DNA of 64,000 bases from Siphonodentalium dalli. Its lineage: Eukaryota > Mollusca > Scaphopoda > Gadilida > Siphonodentaliidae. A model generated the notes under the pieces. That model was not told the origin of the DNA. It made no database searches and was given only the letters and a program-made list of their open reading frames with translations. A program made the position numbers and the translations under genes. Location of the stretch: assembly GCA_032622095.1 (NCBI GenBank), contig CP136066.1, forward strand, positions 56,696,609 through 56,760,608, read 5' to 3'. This document shows positions 1 through 12,720 of the stretch, in pieces; positions within the stretch are counted from its first letter, which is position 1, and every line of letters begins with the position of its first letter.

Positions 1-195
1 ATACATTTACAAAAGTGGCTTTTTCGCTAAATATATATAAATATAAGGATTAACTGTCATGTAGACTATTTTAATGGAGATGTAACCGTGAGGTAAGTGG
101 TCATAACTTGTATGTAAAGGGTTTTACACAAGTTATGTCCACTTACCTCACGGTTACATCTCCATAAAAACAGTCCACATGACAGTTAATAATTA
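1..195. repeat. Palindromic foldback element, copy 1
   Basis: Two arms of about 65-70 bases (near 50-118 and 127-190) are reverse complements of each other and share the core GATGTAACCGTGAGG. They are joined by a short loop around GGGTTTTAC. A flank of about 45 bases (1-45) precedes the hairpin. The same hairpin plus flank recurs near 57845-58040 in the opposite orientation, which marks this as a dispersed mobile repeat. The left limit may lie outside the window. Confidence 0.85.
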
Positions 196-861
196 TGTAC
201 ATGTACTAGTAGCATATACCGTTGTAACAGGATACCTCCCCTTAAATATCTCCCCACTCACGATACCCACATGAATGACTAAAATAAAATTTCACTCATT
301 TGATATGCTACTTGAACAAACAAAATTAAATAAAAAACAAACGTAAATCTCATAAAACATCTTTTTCGAGCCATTTCATGGTTAAACGATATCAAAACTT
401 CAAAAGGGTGAATTTTCTTTTAGTCATATATTGGGGGAATGTCAGGGAATTACAGTAATGCCCAAAGTAAGTGACCACTTATCCTCAGGATTGTGGGTAA
501 TTTTTCAGGATTTATTCAGAAATATGGCTTGTGTGGTCTCGCACCAGAAACTTCTAACACAGCAGTACTAGAAGGTTACCGCTTCAACACTGCACAAAAT
601 CGGTTGATATTTATGTAAAATATACTAAGCAGACTAGGTGTTATGTATTGCTCCGCGTACATATTTTTCCATGTACCTAAGAATAAGTCAAGCCCTGTTC
701 CATGTGTGAGGTATGGCTACATGTATACTCAAAGTAATTGGCCACCTCTTAGTATAGTACCCCCCCCCCGTTAATACTGCAGTATTAAAGATATAAAGCA
801 CAGTAACCTCCAACACCTCATTATGGTTACTAGTACAGTTTCAACGCTGCATATACCGCAG
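196..861. other. No gene recognised
   Basis: AT-rich sequence with no long reading frame and no recognisable repeat apart from a poly-C run near 761-770. Confidence 0.5.
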
Positions 862-998
862 TTACACCCCATATGCATGTTGTCATGTTACACCCTATAT
901 GCATTGCATGTTGTCATGTTACACCCCATATGCATGTTGTCATGTTACACCCCATATGCATGTTGTCATGTTACACCCCATATGCATGTTGTCATGTT
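862..998. repeat. 26-bp minisatellite, about five copies
   Basis: The unit beginning TTACACCCCATATGCATG starts at 862, 888, 919, 945 and 971. All spacings are 26 bases except one of 31, caused by a five-base insertion. Because 26 is not a multiple of three, the open frames across it are by-products of the repeat. Confidence 0.9.
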
Positions 999-1435
999 TC
1001 GCATGCATGAAAATAAAATGCAGTGTTTTTCCTCATATCTGTGGAACGGATGGCCTTCGTTACATGTACATGTATATAGTACTCCAAATATAGGACATGG
1101 GAACGCTGATAGAAAAATTGTATTGTATATACGGGGGTTAAATGTAGCACATAATGAACTTTGAAGTTGCCAACATTGTTTCGGCTGTCAATTTATAAAC
1201 TCCACCCATCCATGTTGTCAGGCTGCATTGATTGGCATTACACAAACAAGCATGAAAATATAATTTAGTGATTCATCTTATTCATGCATATATAAGTTCA
1301 TTGAACAAGATCCATGTGGCTGTTTTAATTTTCAACTTTTGGTGTGATATTTGTTGGTGTATCATAACTGCATGGTGCTCCACAACAGTAATCGACTTGA
1401 TACCGTGGTGGATATCATATACTGCGATCATTACC

Positions 1436-2330
1436 AGGTATCCCCCCCCCCCCCCGCGGAAAAAAAACTGCGGGACACAACGTACCGGGGGTGGGGGGGG
1501 GGGGTACCTGGGCGTAAAAAATTTACACGTAAATTTTGTCCTTATTCATTTAGGGGGGGTTGCATGTAAAACAAATTCCAAATATGTATTTTCAGACTCA
1601 CAACTTCAATTTTCTCTCATTTTATAGAATATGGATTAACCTTAATATCCAAATCATATATACATGAGTAGTACAATCCACATAAAACAATTTTGGATAA
1701 CCACTGTCTTGGTTTACATGTGATATTGACCCCATTAACCCTCTTAATAATGCCAACTATGTCAGTGTCTACCAGTCGATTGCAGAATTCTACCCTGCGA
1801 TCGCTTATATGGCAAATTTTTACTGCAGAACTATCCCATGTATTAAACAATTTCTCCTCCAATGGTATCAGAAAACAGTTATATGCTGGTATCTCACTCA
1901 TCTCATTTGCATCAGATTTTTCAAAGTCGAGGTAATGACTAGTTGTCATTTTTTAAAGTGCATACATAGCGTTGCGATCACCAATATACATGTTTGTACA
2001 TGTCATGACATCACGAGGTACAAATCTGCGTTCTACTGGTAGACAATGACCATTTTAGTCATAATAATCTAAACTAAGTTACCAAGCACCTTCTCGTGAA
2101 TTGTATGCTCAGGTGTTTTTTTCGGTTTCCGGTCAAACCGAGTTGTTGTCCGGCTGGGGTAGATTTGATTTTTCTGGGGGGGGGGGCAAATGGTCAGTGG
2201 AAAAAAACTGCAGTTTTTGCTGTGGGGGGGGGGGGTACCCAAACCGAAGAAAACAGTTTTTTTCCACCCTGTGTCTGCAGTTTTTTTTCCGCCCCCCTGC
2301 CCCCCCCCCCCCCCATTTTTAAGGTCCATA
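1436..2330. repeat. Cluster of long G and C homopolymer runs
   Basis: Runs of about 10-20 C or G occur near 1442-1456, 1488-1503, 1552-1558, 2176-2186, 2224-2235 and 2293-2314. In both 1436-1510 and 2101-2330 they sit beside AAAAAAACTGC or its complement. The second part has an inverted repeat, GGAAAAAAACTGCAG near 2198 against CTGCAGTTTTTTTTCC near 2275. They may be two copies of one element. Homopolymer lengths in an assembly are unreliable. Confidence 0.6.
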
Positions 2331-2744
2331 ATTTTGAGGATAGCGGTATATACATGTATTGGTGACAATGTACAAATATTCATCTGCATGGTAGCTATAG
2401 ATATAAACTCACCACTGGTATTTTGGCGAACAGACTTCTAGTGATATTTCACCTGTCATTTGTTCATTGCCACGTGTCTAGCTAGACAGGACCGACGCTT
2501 AAGACTAATCATGGGCGAAATCAATCTTCATATGTTGAAGATGAGAGGGCATGATGCCGCATCCACCATGGCTAATGAATCTGGTATTTCTGTAATTGAA
2601 GAAAAAATACATGTACATATATATGTGATATGGATGCATGTATTTTCATAATTTGCAAACATATTCAAAAAACAAGTGTAAAGTTCATTCTTCCAACAAT
2701 ATTAGCATTTTCGGCGATTCAGATGTCAGAAGACCATAATTCAA

Positions 2745-3435
2745 TCGTAAGTGGAGGAATCGGGCCTGACAAAATCATGGATAGTTTGTTACGATGTCAT
2801 CGCAGATGAGTATATTTAATATCGGTGGTTAACCACGTGATTAACTATCCTATGATATTTCCATTTACTTTGTACGATTTTTACGTACACGCAAATTTCA
2901 CCAAGTGGAGGTAACCAAGGATACGTCACAATTTTGCAATTCTGCATTGATATAACTCGTGATCATGTCGTGAGCATGCGCAGTCCAACTATCGGTTATT
3001 ACCCAAGAAGGGAATCTGTCCACTTACAATTGAATCGTAGTCATATGAATCATGAATGTTCACTCAGTGAACGTACAGATGAAAGATACAATCTTAAGTG
3101 GAGGAACCGGGATCGACGAGATCGTGGATAGTTTGTTCACATGATTACGATGTCGTACATGATGAAATCACAGTTTTTTTGTAAAGCATGTGATTGACTA
3201 TCATGCGATCCTTCAGGCCACAATTTTTACATACACATGACTGATTAGTGATTACGTCGCAAATGGGGATAACCAAGGATACGCCACAATTTCGCTTTTA
3301 AATAAAACAGTGCATGATATTATTTTTTACCTACGATTTTGAGGTGAGCATGCACAGTTGAGCGGTTACTTCCTACGACAGAAATATTTCCACTTACGAT
3401 TGTATCGTGGTAATCTGAACGTTCACTTAGTGTTA
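2745..3435. repeat. Degenerate two-copy tandem repeat, about 350 bp
   Basis: Landmarks recur in the same order in 2745-3075 and 3090-3435: AAGTGGAGGAA, GGATAGTTTGTT, TAACCAAGGATACG, GAGCATGC and a closing GTTCACT. The copies are clearly diverged. Short open frames here look incidental. Confidence 0.7.
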
Positions 3436-5200
3436 AATTGGCCATGGCATGACAATATTAAAGAGATTGTGGGAATTCTATCAGGTTGACATTTGTTAGA
3501 ATAATGGTATGAAGTACCGGTATAACTGATCATAACTGACAATTTCCTTATAAGCTACATGTATATTTTCAATAACTGGGACCTTTTAATATTCCAACTA
3601 TTGTCATATTATGTACTTGTTTGGGTGTGTGAAACTGATCAGTTACTATCCAGGGGCTATGCCAACTGGAGGAATGTACCATTCTACTAACATCGCCGAA
3701 AATCTGAAGCAAATCGACCATACCATTCCATAGAAAACATCGTCTGAACTACGCTCAAATGTAAATATTTACTACTCCAATCGGGACGCATCTATCTGCG
3801 ATAAACTAATGAAAACGATTTCGCAATCGAGAGTCACTGCATTTAATTAATATATAAGAATGACAGTGTGTGTTGTAAATTTGGATTAATATTCATAAAA
3901 ATAACTACTTGAGCAAGATTATTCTCAATATATGTTTGGTCACACAACCTGAGTGTTTCACATCACTTTAATGTCGACCGATAATACACTGCATTTATGG
4001 CAGAATTTGATTTTGCAGACGAAAATAGCCATTCCCGGACAGTTTTTCCTTTTATGAAGCATCAAATTTAGGCCAATTTATAATTCATTAAAAATCGTTT
4101 TTGCAGTTGGGAACACAGTTGGGAATATTGTGTAGGGCTACCTTTATATATGATTCATAAATGCCATATAATCATAGTCCGTCAGAAGTTACTATTTTGA
4201 CCAAAAAAATGTTCATTTATCAATGACGGATTCCATTTTCTGAAATATTTAACGGAAACAAAATTAGGCCGATTTACTATCAAATTTCATTTGAATAAAA
4301 CAGGATAAGTCGTGCATTTTTAATTGTAGTTCGATTAAGTATTTTACTAGTAACAGTCTGTTCATAATGAGAAATCACTTCAATTGATGACTAATTAGTT
4401 TCACTTACCTAAAATCCGATCAATTTGTATCCTATGAAAACGTAAGATGTACGTCCAGCCTCGATCTGCGCCGGTAGGTTAAAAAAATAGGAATCATTGT
4501 GCGCTGTTGTAAAGTGGAACGAAATTACACGCTTCAAGAACTTTTACCTCAAATTTGCAATAATAAAAGTTCAACGAAGCAATAGATTGATAAGGCCATC
4601 ACCAACAGGAGCGTGAAGACAGGGTTATTGGGGTGTATATATCACAAACAGTTCTAATAATTAAAAATTTCATGACTGCCACATTAGTTGTAAACTTTAC
4701 ACCATATAAGAGCACCCCACCCCTTGGAATACGGAATAATACCACTTAACACAGAGGGTGGAATACGAAATACCAGTTAACAGCCATATGGATAAATTCT
4801 CTATTGCCGTACGAACGCCGGTCATCATGTCCATGTCTAAATTGATATAAATTGATGATCGACGATCTGTATGTCAAACCGTGCATTTATTGTGACAAAC
4901 ATCGCATTTGTATTATTCTTATGATCGTTTTATTGGAAGGTTGGTATACGAATACCGGTATTTTTGGAATACCGAATACCTCCTAACAGAGGGGCCGGAA
5001 TATGGCGTACCTCATAACAGGGCATGGAATACAGCGTACGAAATGGGGGGGGGGGGGGGCTCTTATACCGGATATGACATATATTACATAAAAAACACAC
5101 TCACCGCGCTGTTGAAGGGGGGATGTCTGTGTAACCTTTGTTTATTAATTTAACCCTTTCATAACGGGAGTTAGGCTGGTGCAGCATTAAGGACGCTGTT
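3436..5200. other. No gene recognised
   Basis: AT-rich intergenic DNA. Near 4720-5060 several degenerate phrases such as GGAATACG and AATACCG recur and end in a poly-G run at about 5046-5058. No coding similarity was seen. Confidence 0.5.
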
Positions 5201-7830
5201 TGTATTAAACATTTATCATGGTCAGTGTATGCATTTTAAAACACAGGACAAGTTAGATTACATCATTTAATTGATATTCTAGTTAAAATAGTCTGTGAAA
5301 CTACTTTAAAACCACATGTTATGCACCCTGTTTAGCCAACTAAACTATGAAATATAGATATGTTATTTGTTTTATTATCAGAGAAAAGCATTCTGCAAAG
5401 ATATGGCCTTATACATGTTATAAACATGCAAATAGTGGCTTCATTTGGCCTTTCTTCCATCATTTAGAGAGTCAAATCTGAAGAAATTCCCTTAGTTTGA
5501 TATTTATGATCCCATAATCCCATGAAATGGTATTTAAAACCTCAAATGTCAGTATTTCCTATCAGATGGACATATCAACTAATAAATTAAACATTTCCCA
5601 TGGTCAGTACATGCATTTTAATATACAAGGCAATGTAGAAAACATCATTTGATGGATATTTTACTTAAAATAATCAGTGGAAACTACATAAAAGCAATAT
5701 TGTATGCATCCCTGTATAGCCAAATCAAATTAAACTATGGATGTTGTATTGTTTATTTCACCTGAGACATGTATTCTGTTCAGATATAGCCTTATATATG
5801 TTATAAACATGCCAATAATGGCATAATTTAGGCTTTTTTCCCATAATTTAGAGGGTCAAAGCTGAATAAATTCCCTTATTTCAAATTTGTAAGATGCCAA
5901 GCCAGCTGAAATGGTGTATCAAACCTCAAATGGCAGTATTTCTTATCAGATGGACATCTCTACCAATAAATTAAACATTTTTCATGGTCATTGCATGCAT
6001 TTTAATATACAGGACAAGGCCGAAAACATCATTTGATGGATATTTTACTTAAAATAGTCTGTGGAAACAACCTAAAAGCCATGTTGTATGCATCCCTGTA
6101 TAGCCAAATCAAATTAAACTATGGATGTTGTATTGTTTATTTCACCTGAGACATGTATTCTGTTCAGATATAGCCTTATATATGTTATAAACATGCCAAT
6201 AATGGCATAATTTAGGCTTTTTTCCCATAATTTAGAGGGTCAAAGCTGAATAAATTCCCTTATTTCAAATTTGTAAGATGCCAAGCCAGCTGAAATGGTG
6301 TATCAAACCTCAAATGGCAGTATTTCTTATCAGATGGACATCTCTACCAATAAATTAAACATTTTTCATGGTCATTGCATGCATTTTAATATACAGGACA
6401 AGGCAGAAAACATCATTTGATGGATATTTTACTTAAAATAGTCTGTGGAAACAACCTAAAAGCCATGTTGTATGCATCCCTGTATAGCCAAAACAAATTA
6501 AACTATGGATATTTTATTGTTGATTTCATCAGAGACATGTATTCTGTTCAGATATAGCCTTATATATGTTATAAACATGCCAATAATGGCATAATTTAGG
6601 ATTTTTTCCCATAATTTAGAGGGTCAAAGCTGAATAAATTCCCTTATTTCAAATTTGTAAGATGCCAAGCCAGCTGAAATGGTGTATCAAACCTCAAATG
6701 GCAGTATTTCTTATCAGATGGACATCTCTACCAATAAATTAAACATTTCTCATGGTCACTGCGTGCATTATGCTATATAGGGCAAGGTAGAAAACATTAT
6801 TTGATGGATATCTTACTTAAAATAGTCTGTGGAAACTACTTAAAAGCAATATTGTATGCATCCCTCTATAGCCAAATGCAATTAAACTATGGATATGTTA
6901 TGGTGTATTTTATCAGCGACATGTATTCTGTTGAGATATAGCCTTATACATGTCATTAACATGCAAATAGTGGTTTCATTTGGGCTTTCTTCCATTATTT
7001 AGAGAGTCAAATCTGAAGAAATTCCCTTAGTTTGATATTTATGATCCCATAATCCCATGAAATGGTATTTTAAACCTCAATTGTCAGTATTTCTTATCAG
7101 ATGGACATATCAACTAATGAATTAAACATTTCCCATGGTCATTACATGCATTTTAATATACAAGGCTATGTAGAAAACATCAATTGATGGATATTTTACT
7201 TAAAATAGTCTGTGGAAACTACATAAAACCAATATTGTATGCATCCCTCTATAGCCAAATGCAATTGAACTATTGATATTTTATTGTGCATTTTATCAGA
7301 GACATGTATTCTGTTGAGATATAGCCTTATACATGTTACTAACATGCAAATAGTGGCTTCATTAGGGCTTTCTTCCATAATTTAGAGAGTCAAAGCTGAA
7401 TAAATTCCCTTAGGTTTCAAATTTAAAAGATGCCAAGCCAGCTGAAATGGTGTATCAAACCTAAAATGTCAGTATTTCTTATCTGATTGACATCTCTACC
7501 AATAAATTAAGCATTTCTCATGGCCATTGCATGCATTTTAATATATAGGACAAGGCGGAATACATCACTTGATGGATATTTTACTTAAAATACTTTGTGG
7601 AAACTAAATAAAAGCCACATTGTATGCTTTCCTATATAGCCAAATGAAATTCAACTATGGATAAATTGGATATTTTATTGTTTGTATCATCAGAGACATC
7701 CATTCTGCTAAGATATAGTCTTTTGTGTGTTATAAACATACAATAGGTGCATGGCCTCATTGGGCTTGCTTTCATAATACAAGAGAGTCAACTCTGAAGA
7801 AATACCATCGGTTTGAAATTGGTAGCATCT
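5200..7830. repeat. Satellite array, period about 384 bp, seven copies
   Basis: The landmark CATGGTCA following ATTAAACATTT marks unit starts near 5211, 5593, 5977, 6361, 6745, 7128 and 7513, giving spacings of 382-385. Two versions of one internal segment alternate. Type A has GAGAGTCAAATCTGAAG followed by TTTATGATCCCATAATCC. Type B has GAGGGTCAAAGCTGAATAA followed by GATGCCAAGCCAGC. The order is roughly A, B, B, B, A, B-like, A-like. Units 2-4 are closest to one another, as expected from recent unequal exchange. No coding content was seen. Confidence 0.93.
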
Positions 7831-8113
7831 TCCATCCTTATATAAGAGAGGTATATACCAGCTTGAAGTACCGGTTTAATTAATAGGTTCAATGCAAGGG
7901 GCCACCATAGAGGTTTGTCTACTTCGGGATGGTGTGGCAAACCACCAACTGGAGATTTCAAGGGAGGCCTCCTCAATGGCGACCCACTATATTGTGCAAA
8001 CAAAATTTTATTAAAATTGTATAAAGGTCAGCATGCCCTAAGCGCATTGAGAAATAGATAAAAACACTTACTGACAGATTGCCAATAACAAAATTACAGC
8101 TGTTGAAACTATT

Positions 8114-8384
8114 GTTATGTAAACAAAACTGTTACAGTAATTTGTCAACAAATATATAATTCTAGCTGTATTATTAGTTCAAATATTTAACTATGAATAA
8201 CATTTTCAGAATATTTAATCAACAGGTTGGACCTTTTCCAATGTTATGTAAACAAAACTGTTACAGTGAGTGACTTGTCAACAATTATATAATCCTATAG
8301 CTGTAGTATTACATGTAGTTCAAATATTTAAGTATGAATATGAATTTCAGAATATTTAATCAACAGGTTGGACCTTTTTCAATG
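8114..8384. repeat. Tandem duplication, unit about 130 bp
   Basis: TATGTAAACAAAACTGTTAC begins both units (8114 and 8244), and both end in AACAGGTTGGACC followed by TTTTCAATG. The copies differ by small indels. Confidence 0.85.
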
Positions 8385-8459
8385 TTTACCATAAAATTTT
8401 GATCACAATTTTGCTATCGTTGGACTTTTACAGTTATTCTATTACAGCAGTAATTTGTA

Positions 8460-8777
8460 CATAACAATTAATTCTTGGTTTAGAAATATTTTCTTTAAGT
8501 ATTTCTTAACTTAGAAAAAAAATCTTGAAACAAGAAATATATATTTAATTTTTGAAGCCATTTTCTTAGTAAGGAAATTTTTTCTTGTTTCAAGACTAAA
8601 ATCTATCTTTTTTGAGAAAACTATCTTTTGTCTGGTGGGAGTTTCTTAAATTTTCTTGATGTAGCAGACTTTGGGGGTATATTTCTCAAAATAAGATTTA
8701 TTTTCCTGTTTCAGGAAATAGTTTTTCTTGTTTCAAGATATTTTATCTTATTAAGAAATTATTTTTGGCAGTGTACA
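8460..8777. mobile_element. MITE-like element rich in CTTGTTTCAAG
   Basis: Phrases such as TCTTGAAACAAG and TTCTTGTTTCAAGA recur in both orientations. The segment ends in TTTTTGGCAGTGTAC, a terminus typical of some animal cut-and-paste MITEs. I could not find a matching left terminus, so the superfamily and left limit are uncertain. Confidence 0.45.
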
Positions 8778-9111
8778 CGTTGAGTACGGACCACACGAAG
8801 AGCGCACCATGCACACAACTATATGGCTATATAGAGTTTGATCATCTGATGATCGCCACTCTCGCTTTCATACGAAAGGAATATTTATGTAAGAACAAGC
8901 ATGTATGTGTTGTGCCTATACATTCTTGCACTGCTGGCAAGGAAGATAAGAAATCGTTAAGTTGGGGAACCGAGGTCATGAATATATATTTATCACATGT
9001 AATTAACATGAGTGGATTTAAGGTTGTTTCAGCTACCCAATTTTAGTTTCGGAAGAGGGGCGATGACTCTACATGTAATACACATCACCCGGTCAACTCA
9101 GGTTGACCCCA

Positions 9112-10761
9112 TTAATACCAGAACTTAGACACAAGTGCATTTGAATGTACAGGCGCAAGGTAGGCTACGATAACATATGGTAGAACATTATACGCCATGC
9201 CAGGCGTGAACAAATTCGATAAAAACAGGTAGGTTTGCCACAATGTGTGCGTATGGCCAACAATGAACGACACATAGTACATTGGATCTTCGATAAATGA
9301 GAACAGTTCAACAGGAAGATTTGTCAAATGTAACAGAAGGAGTTCTCCGTCGTCGAGCTCATTTGCCCATAGATAAAACAAGATGCCAAAGTTGTCGATC
9401 AACTCATACCACATTTTATTTCGAGAACAGCAAAGAGCTGGATGGCTGCAGTGAATAATAGCATGTTTAATTTGATCGTCATAGTTCATGTTGCATATCA
9501 CACAGACGTCTGCCTTTGGTGTCGCTGTTGCAGCGATCAACTGAGCAACAGAATAAAATGCGATTTTGTTCTCTGAATACAAGCGACAGGAACGCCATAG
9601 ATGAGACATTTGAAAATGAGTTTGAATTTGGCTAAATCTATCGAAAGACGGATCAGTTGTAACACTTTGTTCCCAGTTATGCACGCGTCGGTTATTGATT
9701 TCGGTTTTGACTAGGCGATTCCATTCCAATTTTGCAGGGAACAATCCGTTCTCCGAAAAGCTGTCCATATATTGGCTTAATTTGTAATAACTCAATTTGT
9801 CTTCGATATCTGCAAAGAACGAGCTCTTGTTTGGAATTTCATGTGACAAGTGCAAGTGAAACCGGTTTACAAAAATCTCTTTGCAAGCCTTCGATGGCGA
9901 GAGGCGACAGAGGCTTCCAAAGAGGCTAAGTTTACGGGCATCAATGAACGAGGAGATTGGGCCTATGCCCATGAGACCTTGAACTATGTCCGTCCGCGTT
10001 CTGACAGGAAGGTTCTGTATACGTTTGAGACAGAACCGATGGATCTTTTCCAGAGCACATGCATCCGAAACAGACATGCCACATAGAAATTCTGAGCCAT
10101 ATAGACCTTTTGGTAAAACGATCGTCTTGTAGATGATTGCACAGCTTGTCGGGGTTATTCCCCCAGCATACAGACCAGCATTGCTAAGGAGGAAAAATGT
10201 TGATATAATTTTGTCAACAGCTCTCTCAGAGAGCTCTTTCACAAAGTTTTGTTTGCTAACATGAATACCTAAATGAGTTATTTCGTCTGTTTCGGATACG
10301 TTTCCAGCGCCCAGTCTCCAGCATCTGTCTAAAGTGTCATTTTGCCTGTGTGTTTCATTGAACACGATTACCTTACATTTGTTAGGGTTATAAATAAAAC
10401 GCCATTTTTGACTGTACATAGAACATATATCACATAAACGCTGGAGGCCGTAACTGGAAAGTGATAGCAACGTCATGTCGTCAGCTTGTGTCGGCGCTGA
10501 ACAATTCGTGGAGAGAAGACGGAAACCAAAGTTTGTAGCTTCGAGTGCATGTATCAGATCATCAATATATATCATGTACAGCAAGGGTGAGAGTATATCT
10601 ACTTGTCTAGTACCTTGCTTGATTTCGATAGATCTCGAAAGTATGGAAGCGTGTTTGACAACGCATGTAATCCCACTGAGAAATTCATTTAGTAGGAGCC
10701 ATATTCTCCCCTGAAATCCACCAGGTAGATTGTAAAATTGTATTCCATGTAAATGTGACAT
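9112..10761 (-). CDS. Non-LTR retrotransposon reverse transcriptase, 5'-truncated relic
   Basis: An open frame of 549 residues encodes the second half of a LINE-type ORF2 protein. Motif B is recognisable near residues 47-68 (IKQGTRQ, then LSPLLYMIYIDDL). The catalytic motif C is QADD near 92-95 instead of the usual F/YADD. LGIHVSK near 164 fits motif E. A C-terminal knuckle has C420, C423, H433 and C438. The endonuclease and fingers regions are absent. Motif A survives only in another frame just upstream (AFIGNMKTAYQ, near 10769-10801), with its aspartates lost. This is therefore a decayed, 5'-truncated insertion and almost certainly inactive, even though one long frame stays open. The ATG at 10761 is simply the first in frame, not a natural start. 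The clade was not determined; it is CR1/Jockey-like in layout. Confidence 0.85.
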   Translation of the reverse strand: MSHLHGIQFYNLPGGFQGRIWLLLNEFLSGITCVVKHASILSRSIEIKQGTRQVDILSPLLYMIYIDDLIHALEATNFGFRLLSTNCSAPTQADDMTLLSLSSYGLQRLCDICSMYSQKWRFIYNPNKCKVIVFNETHRQNDTLDRCWRLGAGNVSETDEITHLGIHVSKQNFVKELSERAVDKIISTFFLLSNAGLYAGGITPTSCAIIYKTIVLPKGLYGSEFLCGMSVSDACALEKIHRFCLKRIQNLPVRTRTDIVQGLMGIGPISSFIDARKLSLFGSLCRLSPSKACKEIFVNRFHLHLSHEIPNKSSFFADIEDKLSYYKLSQYMDSFSENGLFPAKLEWNRLVKTEINNRRVHNWEQSVTTDPSFDRFSQIQTHFQMSHLWRSCRLYSENKIAFYSVAQLIAATATPKADVCVICNMNYDDQIKHAIIHCSHPALCCSRNKMWYELIDNFGILFYLWANELDDGELLLLHLTNLPVELFSFIEDPMYYVSFIVGHTHTLWQTYLFLSNLFTPGMAYNVLPYVIVAYLAPVHSNALVSKFWY

Positions 10762-10954
10762 GTGCCCACTGGTATGCAGTTTTCATGTTTCCAATAAACG
10801 CCAGTCCGGTAACGGTGCGGCTCGTTTGCAACGATTGTGTTTTTGATTATGAGAGAATTGGGAATACTGAGCTGTTTTTAATGGGTGTTGAGAAGGAAGT
10901 GACCAATTGTTTGATTGAGACGATGGGTTATATAATTGCCTACTGTTCTCAGTG
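10762..10954 (-). pseudogene. Frameshifted 5' remnant of the reverse transcriptase
   Basis: Reading on the minus strand, a frame different from that of the 549-residue ORF contains TGLAFIGNMKTAYQ, which fits the region around RT motif A. Stops occur upstream of it. The element appears to end at the palindromic MITE beginning about 10955. Confidence 0.5.
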
Positions 10955-11154
10955 GTATACAAGCCTTGAAATAGTGTGTCTGTCATTTGCAGAATGATGT
11001 CCCCAGAGGGTGCATTTGGTGATGCTAGCCCGCTATGCGGGGTAGCATCACTAAATTCACCCTCTGGGGACCTCATTCTGCAAATGACAGAGCTAATATA
11101 TTGTGGGGACCTCATTCTGCAAATGACAGACACACTATTTCAAGGCTTGGCGGT
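10955..11154. mobile_element. Palindromic MITE with a duplicated arm segment
   Basis: Starting at GTATACAAGCCTTGAA, the left arm runs to about 11030 and is mirrored by the right arm from about 11040 to 11154. The centre is GCTAGCCCGCTATGCGG. A segment of about 39 bases in the right arm, containing CCTCATTCTGCAAATGACAG, is present twice in tandem. Open frames across it are products of the palindrome. Confidence 0.88.
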
Positions 11155-12500
11155 ATACATGGGTCGAATAGCGTCGGTGTCATCGCATACCCTCAGATCC
11201 TTCCAACCCATGAATACCTATAGAGACGAGTAGGTAATTATTACTTAAAGATGGTCTATCACTTTCTATAACAGGTCTTATATAGTTCCCTGCGTGGGTA
11301 TAAAATGACAAATATGTATGGAAGTCCCCTGGAAACGCTTCTATCAATCAATATTGATTTTATTTCGAATTTTCTGGTATATTACGTGCAATCAATTTGA
11401 GACATTTTACGGTACGCGGAAATATTCGGAGCGTAGCAAGCGGAGAACTCTATCCATATCTGATATCACCTGAAAGTTTCACGACGGTCTATTCTAAATA
11501 TAGTATCGAAAAATGTCTCAATTTAATATCCCATTGTACAAGACAATATCGATATAAAAATCACTATTATTTGACAGCCCCCGGACAGGCGTTTTTAACT
11601 CAATTTTACTATCTTATACCCCAGAAGTTATATAAAACGTATGTAGGGAGATACAATCCATCCTTCAAACCTACATGTATATTATTGTGGGACACGCACC
11701 GCATCGGTGGTTCAGTGGAGGTATACATTCATTGGGTTTACACTAAACAAAACAGTCTGTGGGGTCAACAAATACTAATGTGATCCAGACTTTTGGTTAC
11801 TATTTAAAATATTACTGCGACACACTCGAGCGCAGTTGGCGCAAGTATATTAAAGTACGCCAGGGGGTCCTGGTCCAGGAAACATGAAGGGGAAAAAATA
11901 AGTTTAATTTGGTGCACTTTGGGTGGTGTTGGCAGTCATATTGGAGGCTGACCAGATTCAAAATGTGGCAACTATTAGATACAACTATGAAGTACTCACA
12001 ATTGGTTAAAACAGTGTGGGCACATGTCCTCTATGCCCCGACTACGTCGCATCTGACTAGATTTATCATGTTATTCTGGCAAGCACCGCCAACTATTCGT
12101 CGTGAGTTTGTTCAACGCATTGTCATTTAGACTAGTACCATCGGTTTGTTCCACATGGCCCTGACAGCTAAACAAAGCACCAAGACAATCACTCACTGAA
12201 ATGAATACCTGGGACATACAAAAGAAGAGGTGTGTAAATATATATACCATGTTATTTGATAAATGTATCATAATATATATAAATCTTAAAGATGTTAACA
12301 CAATCCATCGCCATTTTCACAATCATAGACCTTTATGGCTATCAGTTCTTGGGCCAATATGTAGTTACAAAACCGGCAGTTGGGATACCGATACATATAC
12401 AACATAGCATGGTAGTAATAGGATACTCTACCAACAAAATGATTTTCTTCTCACAAAAAGTGACAGAAAACAATTCAGCTGCGCGATGTACTATTGCGAA
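11155..12500. other. No gene recognised
   Basis: An open frame of 128 codons lies on the plus strand at 11397-11783. It matches no family I recognise, has no clear domain, and sits in AT-rich repetitive surroundings. I do not call it a gene. Confidence 0.4.
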
Positions 12501-12504
12501 ATAG

Positions 12505-12720
12505 AGTTATCGCTCGTGTTAGTACCCTAATACTACCATGATAAAGTACCCTGATACTACCATAGTAAAGTACTTTACCACATAGTAGAATGGCCGATAT
12601 GTAAATATATGTCAGTTTAGCATGGTAGTACCAGGGTACTTTATCAACAAAATATGATTTTCTTCAGTACCATGGTAACGTACCATGTAACTACCATGGT
12701 AGTACCATGCACAATGCTAT
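12505..12720. repeat. CCATGGTAGTA-type low-complexity repeat, left block
   Basis: Short self-complementary phrases (TACTACCATG, CATGGTAGTACC, ACCATGGTAAC) recur irregularly. The same word composition dominates 14340-14640. Both blocks flank a region with an inverted repeat. Confidence 0.75.

Noticed and set aside
862-1164. Repetitive histidine/cysteine-rich peptides
   Set aside because: They are translations of a 26-bp minisatellite whose period is not a multiple of three.
11397-11783. 128-codon open frame as a small gene
   Set aside because: No recognisable domain, signal peptide or splice context; the length is possible by chance in 64 kb.
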